From Vibrio sp. CAU 1672 (GTDB taxonomy: Bacteria; Pseudomonadota; Gammaproteobacteria; Enterobacterales; Vibrionaceae): a stretch of DNA of 64,000 bases. Of this stretch, positions 1-8,881 are shown piece by piece. The position numbers were made by a program, and so were the translations under genes. The stretch spans positions 62,001 to 126,000 of the forward strand of contig NZ_JARHUF010000002.1 in NCBI RefSeq assembly GCF_029223195.1. Direction: 5' to 3'. The notes beneath the pieces are model-generated. The model made no database searches and had not been told where the DNA came from. It was given only the letters and a program-made list of their open reading frames with translations. Numbering within the stretch: position 1 is the stretch's first letter; each line of letters begins with the position of its first letter.

Positions 1-1563
1 GTCATAGAACTGCTTGATTCTCTCCGTTTGTGGCATAACGCTTTTGCTGATACGACTCATCGCATTCATTGAGTCTGGAATATCGCTATAGAAGCCAGCG
101 GCTACGGAACCTAACATCGCAGAACCCAACAGTACCGCTTCGCTTTCTTCAGGTAGTAAGATCACACAGCCCGTTGCGTTAGCGTGCTCTTGGAGGAATA
201 CGCTGTTCTTCGTACCTCCACCGCAAGCCATAATGGTATCAATGGCATAACCTGCGTTGTTCATTACGTCGATAATATGCCTTGTGCCCAGTGCTATACC
301 CTGGACTGTGGCCAGATACTGCAGCGCCATATCATCAAGTGTCTGCGACATTCTAAGGCCGGTAATGGTACCGGTTAAGTGAGCGTCAGCTCGAGGCGAG
401 CGGTTGCCGTGGAAGTAAGGTAATACGTGAATGTCTTTGGCCAGAAACGCGATATCTTCTTTGTTGCCCGCCATTTCTAACAAGCGGTCATTGAGTAACT
501 GATAAACGGTTTTCCCCTGTTTACTGGCTTGGTCTTTTGCACTTTTATACAGGGGGTGGGAGGTGATGATATGGTCGATCAGAGCCCCCGTCGCTGACTG
601 GCCTCCTTCATTAAGCCAGTAGCCGGGTATCATCGCACTGTAGTAAGCGCCCCACACACCATCAATGAAGCGTGCGGTTTTTGATGCCCCCATATGGCAA
701 GAGGAAGTGCCCCCAATTAAGGCTAAGCGTTTATTGAAATCAGCTTTCTCTCCTGTCATGCCAGCAGCTCCCAACACGCCAATACCGCCCGCGTGAGCGT
801 CGATGATTGAGGTACCTACTGCTGTACCGGGGATCAGGCCCAGATCATCAGCTGCGTGAACGGTCAAACCATCACCGACAGGCTGGCCCATTGGTAAAAT
901 TCGGTTACCGATGGTCTCAGCATTGTCGTTTAATAAGTCTCCAAGACCAATGAGATCGAAAAAACTCTTATCCCATTTACTCTCATGGCCAAGGTAAGTC
1001 CATTTACATACGGTCGAACACAGTGAACGGCTGGCATCAAAGGTTGCTTTCCACGTCAGGAAATCTGGTAAATCAAAGAAATAACCCGCTTTCGACCAGG
1101 TGTTAGGCATGTTTTGTTTCAGCCACAATAGCTTAGGGGCCTGCATTTCTGGTGAAATGCGGTTGCCGACGTAAGCCAACACCGGGTGCGCTGTTCTGTT
1201 GATACGATCCGCTTGTGCCATTGCCCGGTGATCCATCCACATGACGACATTTTGCTCACTACGCCCTGTCGGACTCACGGTTAAAGGCTGGCCATTTTTG
1301 TCTAATACCACCAGTGAGCAGGTGGCGTCAAAGCCGATTCCTTTTACTTGGATTGGGTTTATGTTGGCCTGTGAGACGGCGTCTTTGACCGCTAAGCACA
1401 CACATTGCCATATGTTGTCTGAAGATTGCTCTACAAAGTCTGCCTGAGGTTTGAACATTAGTGTATCACGCTTTGCTTCACCGACTTTACGACCTTCTGC
1501 ATTAAAAACCCCAGCTCGCGCGCTGCCACTGCCTACATCAACGCCGATAAAATAAATACTCAT
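1..1563 (-). CDS. FGGY-family pentulose kinase (D-ribulokinase-like), partial
   Basis: The reading frame starts at ATG 1563 and stays open to the left edge, so 521 codons are visible and the C-terminus is missing. It begins with the FGGY phosphate-binding motif GVDVGSGSARAG. It then carries GFDATCSLVVLD, WMDHR, the kinase Asp in IIDAHAGG near residue 255, GGTSSCHMG and NEGGQSATG. This order closely follows the D-ribulokinase branch that includes human FGGY and the Yersinia carbohydrate kinase, as I recall those sequences. Such enzymes phosphorylate a pentulose with ATP in the cytoplasm. It begins 11 bases after a sugar permease gene, so it probably phosphorylates the imported sugar or its ketose. 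Family assignment is firm; the exact substrate is inferred. Confidence 0.9.
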   Translation of the reverse strand, partial: MSIYFIGVDVGSGSARAGVFNAEGRKVGEAKRDTLMFKPQADFVEQSSDNIWQCVCLAVKDAVSQANINPIQVKGIGFDATCSLVVLDKNGQPLTVSPTGRSEQNVVMWMDHRAMAQADRINRTAHPVLAYVGNRISPEMQAPKLLWLKQNMPNTWSKAGYFFDLPDFLTWKATFDASRSLCSTVCKWTYLGHESKWDKSFFDLIGLGDLLNDNAETIGNRILPMGQPVGDGLTVHAADDLGLIPGTAVGTSIIDAHAGGIGVLGAAGMTGEKADFNKRLALIGGTSSCHMGASKTARFIDGVWGAYYSAMIPGYWLNEGGQSATGALIDHIITSHPLYKSAKDQASKQGKTVYQLLNDRLLEMAGNKEDIAFLAKDIHVLPYFHGNRSPRADAHLTGTITGLRMSQTLDDMALQYLATVQGIALGTRHIIDVMNNAGYAIDTIMACGGGTKNSVFLQEHANATGCVILLPEESEAVLLGSAMLGSVAAGFYSDIPDSMNAMSRISKSVMPQTERIKQFYD

Positions 1564-1574
1564 ATACTTCCCCG

Positions 1575-2534
1575 TTAAGCCTTATTCTTTTGTAAGAAGA
1601 TAAATAGGATCAAGATGCCGCCCCATAGCGCCATAGTGAGATAGCTGCTCACTCCCAGTAAATTCAGACCACTTTCCAGTGTTTGCAACACAATCAGTGC
1701 AAGGCCAATACCAATGATGCGTCCAAAGCCACCATCCGGATTAATTCCGCCTAAAACAGATGCAAGAATGGCAATCAGAAGGTAAGACTCACCATAACCG
1801 GCTTTCGCAGAATTAAATTTTGCCATCATCACAATGGCAGCCACCCAACACAATAAGGAAGAGAGGATGTAGACGTACAGCGTTGCCCTTGGTGTATTGA
1901 TGCCCGAAAAACGGGTTGCTCTCTCGTTAGAGCCCATTAAGTAAATTGTTCTACCTAAACTGGTGTGTTCGAGCAGAGCCCACAAACCGACGGCAAACGC
2001 GATAAACCAAATCATCGGCATCGGGACACCGAATAGTGAGCCATTGCCCAGAACTAATAGCGCTTGAGGAAAGCCGGAGATAACACTACCGCCGGAGATC
2101 AGGACATTTAAGCCGTTGATGAGGGTCATCACGCCCAACGTCGCCAGAATGGGCGATACGCCGACATAAGCAATCAATGCCCCGTTAAGCAGTCCAATGA
2201 TAACAGCCGTCACCAAACCGCCGACTAGCGCTAAAATGAGCATCGCCGGGCTATCAGGAGCCTGGGTGATGAGGCTTGCCATTACCAGGCCACAAGCGTT
2301 GGTTGTGGCAATGATCGCAAGGTTAATCCCTCCGGTAAGCATGCAAACAGCCATCGCGAGTGCTAATAAACCGAGCAGGGGCATTTGCGAAGACATGGAT
2401 TGCAGGTTATCAGTTGAAAAGAAAGCTTGCCCACCTGAAATTGCCATCACAGCCAGGATACCGGCTAAAATTATTAATAAGTAACGAATGTTCTTATCTG
2501 TTGGCAGTTTTAAACTATTAAGCACTTGTTCCAT
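1575..2534 (-). CDS. sugar ABC transporter permease (RbsC/AraH family)
   Basis: A 319-residue very hydrophobic protein with about ten predicted membrane helices, the layout of the BPD_transp_2 family used by ribose-type importers. The conserved stretch near the cytoplasmic coupling loop (GSNERATRFSGI) is present, as is GFGRIIGIGLALIVLQ near the C-terminus. It lies 3 bases after the other permease and 11 bases before the kinase in one minus-strand operon. The two permeases probably form a heterodimeric inner-membrane channel served by the ATPase at 3529-5022. Substrate cannot be read from the permease itself. Confidence 0.9.
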   Translation of the reverse strand: MEQVLNSLKLPTDKNIRYLLIILAGILAVMAISGGQAFFSTDNLQSMSSQMPLLGLLALAMAVCMLTGGINLAIIATTNACGLVMASLITQAPDSPAMLILALVGGLVTAVIIGLLNGALIAYVGVSPILATLGVMTLINGLNVLISGGSVISGFPQALLVLGNGSLFGVPMPMIWFIAFAVGLWALLEHTSLGRTIYLMGSNERATRFSGINTPRATLYVYILSSLLCWVAAIVMMAKFNSAKAGYGESYLLIAILASVLGGINPDGGFGRIIGIGLALIVLQTLESGLNLLGVSSYLTMALWGGILILFIFLQKNKA

Positions 2535-2537
2535 TAT

Positions 2538-3536
2538 TTATGCCCCTTGTACTGCTTGTTTCTTTTCATTAATCGCCGTCATACTGATACTGCAAACAAT
2601 GATTAATCCTGTGACTACTGTGTGCCAGTAAGAAGGCACACCGAGTAAAGTCAGGCCATTTTTCACGACAGCAAGCAAAATGACCCCCAGAACTACGCCA
2701 AATAGCGTGCCTTTGCCGCCTGTCATGCTAGTGCCGCCAAGAACGACAGCAGCCAATACGGTGAGTTCGAACCCCATTAGCGAGTTCGGAGCAACGGATT
2801 GGGTGATTTGGGTTTGGACAACCGACGCAACACCAGCCAAAGCGCCCATATAGCCGTAAACAAACAAATTGATGCCAAATAAGTTGATACCAATACGACT
2901 GGCTGCGTCGGCATTGCCGCCAACCGCATAGATTTGACGACCTAAGCGAGTTTTCGACATCAGGAAAGCGGTCAATGTGATCATGGCTACCAAGGTTAGG
3001 ATTGGTAGTGATAATCCATAGTCATAGCCATCACTGCCGGTGAAAGTGAATAACTCAATACCATCCATGAACCAGTCAGGAAAGCCGTACAACCACTCAC
3101 CATTGCTAAAGTAAATCAGCAGGCCAAAGAACACGTTTAGCGTCGAAATGGTGATGATGATTGCCGGTACTTTGAGTTTGTACACAAGAGTGGCGTTGAC
3201 CATGCCGAGCAATACCCCGACAACAGTAGCAATAGCAAACGCGATCATAAAGTTACCGCCAACGGTCAGGATGTAAGTCGCAGTCACGTATTGAGCGATG
3301 GCAGCCGTTGCGGGGAAGGAGATATCAATCCCGCCGGCGATGAGCACGACAAACAGGCCGCAAGCCATAATGCCAAGTAGTGCCGAGCTTACGGACATAT
3401 CAAAAATGTTGCCCAGCGTTAGGAAATCCTCGGACGTTACAGCCAGTACGCCGATAATCAACGCAATCATCAAAGAGAGATAAAACTCATGGCGTTTAGT
3501 AAGTAAACACACAGAGCAACGAAATTGATTAAGCAT
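2538..3536 (-). CDS. sugar ABC transporter permease (RbsC family)
   Basis: A 332-residue polytopic inner-membrane protein of the ribose/autoinducer-2 permease family. It has the coupling-loop motif AVGGNADAASRIGI and the conserved GGTSMTGGKGTLFG before the last helices. Its start overlaps the end of the ATPase gene by 8 bases, which suggests translational coupling. A Cys-containing N-terminal extension (FRCSVCLLTKRHEF) precedes the first helix and is unusual; a later start is possible but no better methionine is close by. It partners the permease at 1575-2534. Confidence 0.88.
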   Translation of the reverse strand: MLNQFRCSVCLLTKRHEFYLSLMIALIIGVLAVTSEDFLTLGNIFDMSVSSALLGIMACGLFVVLIAGGIDISFPATAAIAQYVTATYILTVGGNFMIAFAIATVVGVLLGMVNATLVYKLKVPAIIITISTLNVFFGLLIYFSNGEWLYGFPDWFMDGIELFTFTGSDGYDYGLSLPILTLVAMITLTAFLMSKTRLGRQIYAVGGNADAASRIGINLFGINLFVYGYMGALAGVASVVQTQITQSVAPNSLMGFELTVLAAVVLGGTSMTGGKGTLFGVVLGVILLAVVKNGLTLLGVPSYWHTVVTGLIIVCSISMTAINEKKQAVQGA

Positions 3537-5022
3537 TGACTGCCTCCATAATGGCTTGTTCTGTTGAGCTATTTGGCAGGAAGTGATGAGTAAAACGTCC
3601 TTCTTTCATCACAATCACGCGGTGACTGTTGTAAAACACTTCAGGGATTTCATCGCTAACCATAATGATTGCCATACCTTTAGCGGCGAGATCTTTTGCG
3701 ATAGTGTAAATGGCTTCTTTATTCGCGACATCGACACCTACAGTCGGTGAGTCGAGGATCAGCACTTCTGGCTCAGCCGCGATCCATTTCGCGATGGAGA
3801 TACGTTGTGCGTTACCTCCTGATAAGCTTGTTACCGGCAGTTTGGGGTCAGCCACTTTGATAGACAGGGAAGAGATCAACTTTTCCACAAGCGTGTTGGC
3901 TTTTAGGTGATCCAGAAAGCCTGATGGTTTTTTCAGGCGTGTCATTACTGATGCGGTGATGTTGTCCTGAATGGCCTGCTCCATCACCAGCCCGGTAGAC
4001 ATGCGGTCTTCAGAAACATAACCGATGCCGTGTGAAATCGCATCGCGGTTAGATTTGAACGTCGTTGGTTTGCCATTAATGCGTATCACACCGCTGTCGG
4101 GCTTGGTCATACCAAACAGCGCCATACAGAGTTCTGTACGACCGGCGCCTAGCAGGCCGGTAATCGAGACAATTTCGCCGGCACGGACTGAAAATGAAAT
4201 ATCAGTAAACTGCCCTTGCTTGGATAGGTGTTCTACTTCAAGTTTGACTTGACCTTGTTGGTGATAACCGGCTAAGGGAGTGAACTCAAAGCGTTGACCT
4301 GTCATTAGAAATGCTAGTTCGTCGCTATCGATTTCACTCGCCTGATAGGTGCCGATAGTGCGACCATCACGGATGACAGTAATCCGATCAGAGATTTCCA
4401 TTACTTCGTCAAGTTTATGGCTGACAAATACAACCGTGACGCCTTTGGCTTTCAGGTCTGCCACTACCTTGATGAGATGGTTGACCTCGGTGCGAGTGAG
4501 TGACGCCGTTGGTTCATCCATGATCATCAATTTTGCCTCTGAAGCCATAGCCCGGCAGATAGCAACAAGCTGGCACTCTGCGATTGAAAGTTGCTCTACG
4601 CGTTTCTTCAGCGGGAGTGTTACGCCAACTTTAGCCATTGCTTGCAGGGCGATTTCGTGGATTCGTTTACGCTGAACCAGCCCTTTTGTCCACTCGACGT
4701 GATCTTGAATCGCGATGTTCTCTGCCACAGTTAAATTTGGGAACAGGGATAAATCCTGGTAGATAACTTGAATACCATGTTCTATGGATTGTTGAGGGGT
4801 TAGACGAGAGTAGCTTTTTCCACCGAGTATGACTTCTGCACCTTTTTCTGGTGCGTGAACGCCGGAAATTACTTTAAACAGTGTGCTTTTTCCGCAACCA
4901 TTTTTGCCCGCCAGACAGTGCACCTCACCTTGGTTGAAGGTGAGATTGATCCCATCCAGAGCTTTTACAGAGCCGAAGTGTTTTGACACCTGTTTGAGGG
5001 TGATAAAGGGAGTACCAGACAT
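3529..5022 (-). CDS. sugar ABC transporter ATP-binding protein (RbsA-like, two ABC domains)
   Basis: This is a tandem ATPase of about 497 residues, the normal size for the RbsA/MglA/XylG group. The first domain has an intact Walker A (GKNGCGKST) and Walker B ending in MDEPT, but its signature is LSIAECQ. The second domain has a degenerate Walker A (GLLGAGRTEL) with a normal LSGGNAQ signature, the asymmetry typical of this family. I chose ATG 5022 because GGAA lies 6 bases upstream; in-frame ATG 5028 and GTG 5034 are alternatives. It powers uptake through the two permeases downstream. Confidence 0.92.
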   Translation of the reverse strand: MSGTPFITLKQVSKHFGSVKALDGINLTFNQGEVHCLAGKNGCGKSTLFKVISGVHAPEKGAEVILGGKSYSRLTPQQSIEHGIQVIYQDLSLFPNLTVAENIAIQDHVEWTKGLVQRKRIHEIALQAMAKVGVTLPLKKRVEQLSIAECQLVAICRAMASEAKLMIMDEPTASLTRTEVNHLIKVVADLKAKGVTVVFVSHKLDEVMEISDRITVIRDGRTIGTYQASEIDSDELAFLMTGQRFEFTPLAGYHQQGQVKLEVEHLSKQGQFTDISFSVRAGEIVSITGLLGAGRTELCMALFGMTKPDSGVIRINGKPTTFKSNRDAISHGIGYVSEDRMSTGLVMEQAIQDNITASVMTRLKKPSGFLDHLKANTLVEKLISSLSIKVADPKLPVTSLSGGNAQRISIAKWIAAEPEVLILDSPTVGVDVANKEAIYTIAKDLAAKGMAIIMVSDEIPEVFYNSHRVIVMKEGRFTHHFLPNSSTEQAIMEAVNA

Positions 5023-5041
5023 GAGCATTTCCACAAGTCAG

Positions 5042-5062
5042 AGGACGGCGTTGCACCGTCCT
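5042..5062 (-). promoter_or_regulatory. intercistronic hairpin between binding-protein and ATPase genes
   Basis: A perfect 7-bp stem (AGGACGG / CCGTCCT) with a 7-base loop sits in the gap after the binding-protein stop and before the ATPase start. It has no T-tract. In many ABC importer operons such hairpins protect the binding-protein message and give it higher expression than the membrane genes. That role is inferred here. Confidence 0.55.
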
Positions 5063-5090
5063 AAATTAGAACAGAGGTTACATCAAGGGG

Positions 5091-6065
5091 TTAGAAACCC
5101 AACTGACGAGCATTAGTTTTATCTACCTCAAGGATCTTGTTGAACTTGATCACCCGGTTTTGCTTATCGATTTCTGCGTTGCCAAGGCCTTGTACGTTGA
5201 CACCTTGAGAAACATCTTCACCTTCTAGCATTTGCTTAGCGACAGCCACCATGGCATATCCGGCATCTGCTGGATTCCACAAGAAGCCTTTGTCAATTTC
5301 ACCACGAGCTAAGTAAGGTGCAGCTTGGCTTGGCATCATGATACCCACAACGCTGATCTTATTTTTGGCACGTTTCTTCTTGATCGCTTCACCGGCGCCG
5401 ATCCCCCCCAGGGAGCCGTAAGAGATGATACCAGCCATGTCTGAGTGAGCTTTCATTAGATCATTTGTCGCAGCATACGATTGATCGATGCTTTCTGCTA
5501 CAGGCATACGACTTGTCACTTCGTACATCTTTGGGTAGGTTTTTTTCTGGTAATCAATGGCTAGGTTGGCCCAGTTGTTGTGCAGCGGCACGGTGAGTGA
5601 TCCAACGTAGACCGCGTAACCGCCTTTTTCGCTCATATTTTTTGCCAGTTCATCCATCGTGGCTTTTGCATACGCCTGGTTATCTATGGTTTCGATATCC
5701 CAGTCTGCACCATGACCATCCGGAGATTCGTGTGTTAAAACGATGATCCCTCTTTCACGTGCTTTTTTAAAAACTGGCTCCAAAACTGTAACGTCATTAG
5801 GCACGACGGTAATTGCATCGACACCTTTAGCGATTAAGTCTTCGATGATTTTTACTTGTTGCGCTGGATCTGGAGTTGAAGGACCAAGCTGGCGGGCATT
5901 AACGCCGAAATCTGTCGCAGCTTGTTCAATCCCCTTGTTCATTTGGTTAAACCAAGGGATCCCCGATACTTTTACCACGTTTACGATTTTATAATCTTTT
6001 GCCTGAGCACCCGCAGCAGCAAGGGCTAGGGTTAAAGCAGCCGCTTTTAATAAGACCTTTTTCAT
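5091..6065 (-). CDS. periplasmic sugar-binding protein (LsrB/rhamnose-binding-like)
   Basis: The protein is about 324 residues from ATG 6065, which has AGGA 9 bases upstream; ATG 6071 is a close alternative. It opens with a clear Sec signal peptide (MKKVLLKAAALTLALAAAGA, cleavage after AQA). The body is a type I periplasmic-binding fold with GPSTPDPAQQVKIIEDLIAKG and ITVVPND. Its C-terminal half (MMPSQAAPYLARGEIDKG, then VIKFNK) resembles LsrB and rhamnose-binding proteins more than ribose RbsB. It delivers sugar to the importer encoded downstream. Databases may call it AI-2-binding, but the neighbouring pentulose kinase argues for a pentose or pentitol. Confidence 0.88.
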   Translation of the reverse strand: MKKVLLKAAALTLALAAAGAQAKDYKIVNVVKVSGIPWFNQMNKGIEQAATDFGVNARQLGPSTPDPAQQVKIIEDLIAKGVDAITVVPNDVTVLEPVFKKARERGIIVLTHESPDGHGADWDIETIDNQAYAKATMDELAKNMSEKGGYAVYVGSLTVPLHNNWANLAIDYQKKTYPKMYEVTSRMPVAESIDQSYAATNDLMKAHSDMAGIISYGSLGGIGAGEAIKKKRAKNKISVVGIMMPSQAAPYLARGEIDKGFLWNPADAGYAMVAVAKQMLEGEDVSQGVNVQGLGNAEIDKQNRVIKFNKILEVDKTNARQLGF

Positions 6066-6160
6066 CTTCATCAATCCTTTATTTGTTTTGTGTAGGGGTA
6101 AGGTGAATCGATTGCGGAATGTTAAGGCGTGTTTCAATAAAGGGTTGTGCAGCTACCATG

Positions 6161-6182
6161 AAATTGTGACGAGTGCACATTT
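6161..6182. promoter_or_regulatory. possible CRP-binding site
   Basis: The sequence AAAT-TGTGA-CGAGT-GCACA-TTT has the two CRP half sites but with a 5-base instead of 6-base spacer. It lies about 100 bases upstream of the binding-protein start, a sensible place for catabolite control of a sugar operon. The imperfect spacing keeps confidence low. Confidence 0.3.
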
Positions 6183-6348
6183 GTGTTGCCTGGCGTAAGC
6201 AAAAAGGTTGCATATAGGTAAATTTGAAAGGGTAACGTAAGTTTGTGATCGTTTGCTTTTTTGTCTGATAACTGTGCGTTAACCGGTGTTAACAATGATT
6301 TTTCACGTTGATTGGAAATACAAAGGTCTAAATAGAATACAGTCGAGG

Positions 6349-6363
6349 TAGTGGTTACCACTA
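6349..6363. promoter_or_regulatory. 15-bp perfect palindrome, possible operator
   Basis: TAGTGGT-T-ACCACTA is an inverted repeat with 7-bp arms around one base. It lies in the intergenic region about 285 bases upstream of the sugar-binding gene. Size and symmetry fit a repressor half-site pair, but no regulator gene is adjacent and the distance is long. Confidence 0.3.
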
Positions 6364-6629
6364 AACAACCTATTGATATATTTTAGAGTTTAATCACCTT
6401 TTATTGATAAAAAATATACCGTTTCATTGCACAAGCCAGTTTTTCCATTAGCGGTCGCTAGAATACTTGTAATCAAATGACACTCATCTTGTAAGTTTGT
6501 GTAGTCTTTGCTCAAGGAGGTATGGTTTGGGCAATCATTACCAAACCCGCTGTTGATTCACCGCTAAAGTGTGTACTGATGTTTAGGGATGATCGTTGCT
6601 GAAGGGGAACGTGGCAGGGACTCCAATAA

Positions 6630-6654
6630 GCAAGGGAAGAACGGATTCTCTTGC
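6630..6654 (-). terminator. candidate hairpin terminator at end of lateral motility operon
   Basis: A 9-bp stem with one G-U pair (GCAAGGGAA / TTCTCTTGC) lies just past the stop of the small membrane-protein gene. There is no good T-tract on the minus strand, so it is a weak terminator at best. Confidence 0.35.
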
Positions 6655-6664
6655 CTGATTTCAA

Positions 6665-6952
6665 TTAAACCAAAAAGAAGAAATACAGGAAACACACGAA
6701 TGCCAGTAACGTGGCAGAAAGCGTTGGGTAGATGATATAGGAATCCTGGTTGCTGGTGCGCTGGAAGCAGAGAAACGTCAGCAGGATGTTGTAGAGCACC
6801 AGTAACAAGCTGATCATGGTACCACTATTGAGCGATAAGCTTGAAAGCTGAAACAGGAAAAAAGCCAGCAATAGGTAGTCAAGGATTATCAGCCACAAAA
6901 ACGCTTTTTTGAGTTCGTCTTTTTTTGGTGCATTCGTGGGTTGTTGGTACAT
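6665..6952 (-). CDS. small hydrophobic protein downstream of lafU, unknown function
   Basis: A 95-residue protein (111 if the GTG at 7000 is used) with three hydrophobic helices: AFLWLIILDYLLLAFFLF, then a second around SLLLVLYNILLTFLCF, then a third at the C-terminus. I do not recognise the family. It follows motB with a gap of 73 bases that contains an 8-bp hairpin (6994-7017). The GTG lies inside that hairpin, so ATG 6952 is the likelier start, although its ribosome site is weak. It is last in the minus-strand lateral motility operon and may be a membrane accessory of the stator, but this is only position-based inference. Confidence 0.6.
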   Translation of the reverse strand: MYQQPTNAPKKDELKKAFLWLIILDYLLLAFFLFQLSSLSLNSGTMISLLLVLYNILLTFLCFQRTSNQDSYIIYPTLSATLLAFVCFLYFFFLV

Positions 6953-6993
6953 AAGCAGCTCAAACGGAAGTAGGAAGAAGGCGCGGTTTAGCT

Positions 6994-7017
6994 GGGTCAC
7001 CTTAAAACCGGTGACCC
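6994..7017 (-). promoter_or_regulatory. hairpin directly after lafU
   Basis: GGGTCACC and GGTGACCC form a perfect 8-bp stem around an 8-base loop, 8 bases past the motB stop. No T-tract follows on the minus strand, so it looks like an RNA-stability or attenuation element before the last small gene. Confidence 0.5.
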
Positions 7018-7025
7018 ATACTAAC

Positions 7026-8015
7026 TTACAGATCTTGCAGAGATTTTCCAGCTATTCCCGGTTCGACTGAATAATTAATGGTCTCCTGACGAATCACGGG
7101 CTGATTGAACTTGGCTTTTTGTTTTGCCTCATGTAAATCACTTCCGGGGTTATTGCCAAAAAAGGTTCGCAGTACTTTCGTGGCCGGGGTCGTCAGGACA
7201 AACAGTTCAATACGGCGGTTTTCGCTTGAATCCGGTTCATCTTCGTTGAGCAATACCCGGTCTGACATCCCGGTGACCTGCAGAACCCGCTCATCCGGCA
7301 TGCCGCCTTCTACCAATGTCTGACGGGCTACGCTGGCACGTGATGCCGACAAATCCCAGTTTGATTTGGAGGCTCGCTGGTTAAACGGTATCGCATCTGT
7401 GTGGCCACTGATGATAATTGGGTTGGCGACGCGTTTAAAAACCGGGGCCAGTTCTAACAACAGATCTTCAAAAAATGGCGTCAGGGTGGAGCCACCGCGA
7501 CGGAACATATTCTGTTTGAAATCGTCTTGCAGAACAATACGCAGGCCCTGAGGGGTAACCGTAACGTTGACATTACCCTGGGCACTGATCTGACCCATTA
7601 TTTCGTTGATCACTTGTGCCAGTTGGGCCAGCTGCTCCTGAGTGTCAAAGTTGCCAGGGATAAGAGAGTCGATTTCCGGCCCGTCACCGTCGCCCTGGAA
7701 AAAGGACGTCACCACATGGTTGGAATTGTGGCGGCTTGGCACAGAAGAATCCTGTGCCAAGTCGATTGGTGAGACACTTGGCGAGGTGATAAAAGGGCTG
7801 CCAAAGCTGTGATCGAACACGCTCATATTGTTCATTTGGGCAACAATGGCTTTGCGCTCATCTTCGTCGGCGACCTGCAGTATCCATAGAACCAGAAACA
7901 GCGCCATCAGTGCGATCATAAAATCGGCAAAGGCGACTTTCCAGGCACCACCATGATGTTCATCATGAGCATGACTTTTCGAGCGTTTCACCACTACGTG
8001 TTCGTGTTTTTGCAT
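7026..8015 (-). CDS. lafU: lateral flagellar motor stator protein MotB
   Basis: A 329-residue stator protein. After a charged cytoplasmic N-terminus ([14 protein letters not shown]) it has one membrane helix containing the proton-binding Asp in [17 protein letters not shown] peptidoglycan-binding OmpA-like domain follows ([26 protein letters not shown]). The His/Lys-rich start and helix resemble proton-driven MotB rather than sodium-driven PomB. It abuts motA by one base, and MotA and MotB form the stator in the inner membrane. This is the LafU equivalent of V. parahaemolyticus. The family is certain; the lateral assignment rests on the cluster. Confidence 0.95.
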   Translation of the reverse strand: MQKHEHVVVKRSKSHAHDEHHGGAWKVAFADFMIALMALFLVLWILQVADEDERKAIVAQMNNMSVFDHSFGSPFITSPSVSPIDLAQDSSVPSRHNSNHVVTSFFQGDGDGPEIDSLIPGNFDTQEQLAQLAQVINEIMGQISAQGNVNVTVTPQGLRIVLQDDFKQNMFRRGGSTLTPFFEDLLLELAPVFKRVANPIIISGHTDAIPFNQRASKSNWDLSASRASVARQTLVEGGMPDERVLQVTGMSDRVLLNEDEPDSSENRRIELFVLTTPATKVLRTFFGNNPGSDLHEAKQKAKFNQPVIRQETINYSVEPGIAGKSLQDL

Positions 8016-8872
8016 TAACCCTCCTGGTCAGCCAGCCACTTCTCCATTTCGTTAAATGTGGGTTTAATGTCTAGCTGAATGTGTTTACGGCCAGCGTCAA
8101 TCGCGAGCAGGGTCGGTTTTTTAGCAATGTAAGCAACCAGCGTTGCCCGGACGCACTCAAAAGCCGACATTTCTCGTTTTACACGCTGTGCCATGGCGCT
8201 ACTGAGTGGATCTAAGAAACAGTAACAGCCAAAAATACCGATAAATGTACCTACCAGGGCTGCTGCGACGTGATGACCGATCGACGCAATAGAGCCACCA
8301 ATAGCCCCCATTGTGATGATGATGCCACCTACCGCCGCTAAGATACCAAAGCCAGGCAAAGCTTCTGCTGTTCGCTGTAATGAGCGTGATGGCAAAAGCA
8401 AGTCAGTCTGAATGGCTTCAATTTCTTCTTCCAGCATTCCCTCTAATTCATGAGGCGACATTTGTCCCATTGCCATTAAACGCAAATTGTCAGTTATAAA
8501 AGAAACCAGGCGATAATCAGCAGCAATCATCGGGTATTTGGTGAAAATTGGGCTTTGTTCCGGGTTCTCAATGTGAGAATCAAGCGATTTGAAGCCTGAG
8601 CTACGAATGGTTTCTAACAAGACCTGTAACACGGCCATCAGCTCCATATAGTATTCCGCTTCATTTTTGGGTGCGGACAGGATCGCGCGCAGCTGGCTAC
8701 GCATTTCCTTTAATACCTGTGGCGGGTTACCGACAATGGTTGCACCTATTGCTGCGCCGCCAATGATCAGGATTTCTGATGGCTGCCAAATAGCAATCAT
8801 GCTACCACCTGCCCACATGTATCCACCAAAAACACTCATAAGGATAATGAGTGCACCAAGGAATTTTTGCAT
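8015..8872 (-). CDS. lafT: lateral flagellar motor stator protein MotA
   Basis: A 285-residue inner-membrane stator subunit with four helices. The first is at the N-terminus, the second follows closely, and helices 3-4 include the Pro-Gly stretch [14 protein letters not shown] and the [15 protein letters not shown] segment. The large cytoplasmic loop between helices 2 and 3 contacts FliG. MotA usually has about 285-295 residues, so it is full length. It starts 10 bases after fliA and its stop overlaps the motB start. It forms the proton channel for the lateral flagella. Confidence 0.95.
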   Translation of the reverse strand: MQKFLGALIILMSVFGGYMWAGGSMIAIWQPSEILIIGGAAIGATIVGNPPQVLKEMRSQLRAILSAPKNEAEYYMELMAVLQVLLETIRSSGFKSLDSHIENPEQSPIFTKYPMIAADYRLVSFITDNLRLMAMGQMSPHELEGMLEEEIEAIQTDLLLPSRSLQRTAEALPGFGILAAVGGIIITMGAIGGSIASIGHHVAAALVGTFIGIFGCYCFLDPLSSAMAQRVKREMSAFECVRATLVAYIAKKPTLLAIDAGRKHIQLDIKPTFNEMEKWLADQEG

Positions 8873-8881
8873 TGTTAACTC

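Larger units (their letters stand above)
6066..6664. other. intergenic region upstream of sugar operon
   Basis: About 600 bases without a convincing gene. It must hold the promoter of the minus-strand sugar operon, including a CRP-like site at 6161-6182 and a short perfect palindrome at 6349-6363. The right end carries a candidate terminator for the flagellar operon at 6630-6654. The open frame on the minus strand up to 6361 has no coding character. Confidence 0.6.

Noticed and set aside
1..6065. Lsr (autoinducer-2) uptake operon
   Set aside because: The binding protein looks LsrB-like, but the kinase matches D-ribulokinase, and no LsrF or LsrG gene is present in the window.
6134..6361. 75-codon minus-strand frame upstream of the sugar operon
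   Set aside because: No ribosome site or family pattern; it covers the promoter region with the CRP-like site and palindrome.
6522..6602. 26-codon frame after a GGAGG sequence (MVWAIITKPAVD start)
   Set aside because: The ribosome site lies only about one base from the ATG, and the peptide has no recognisable features.
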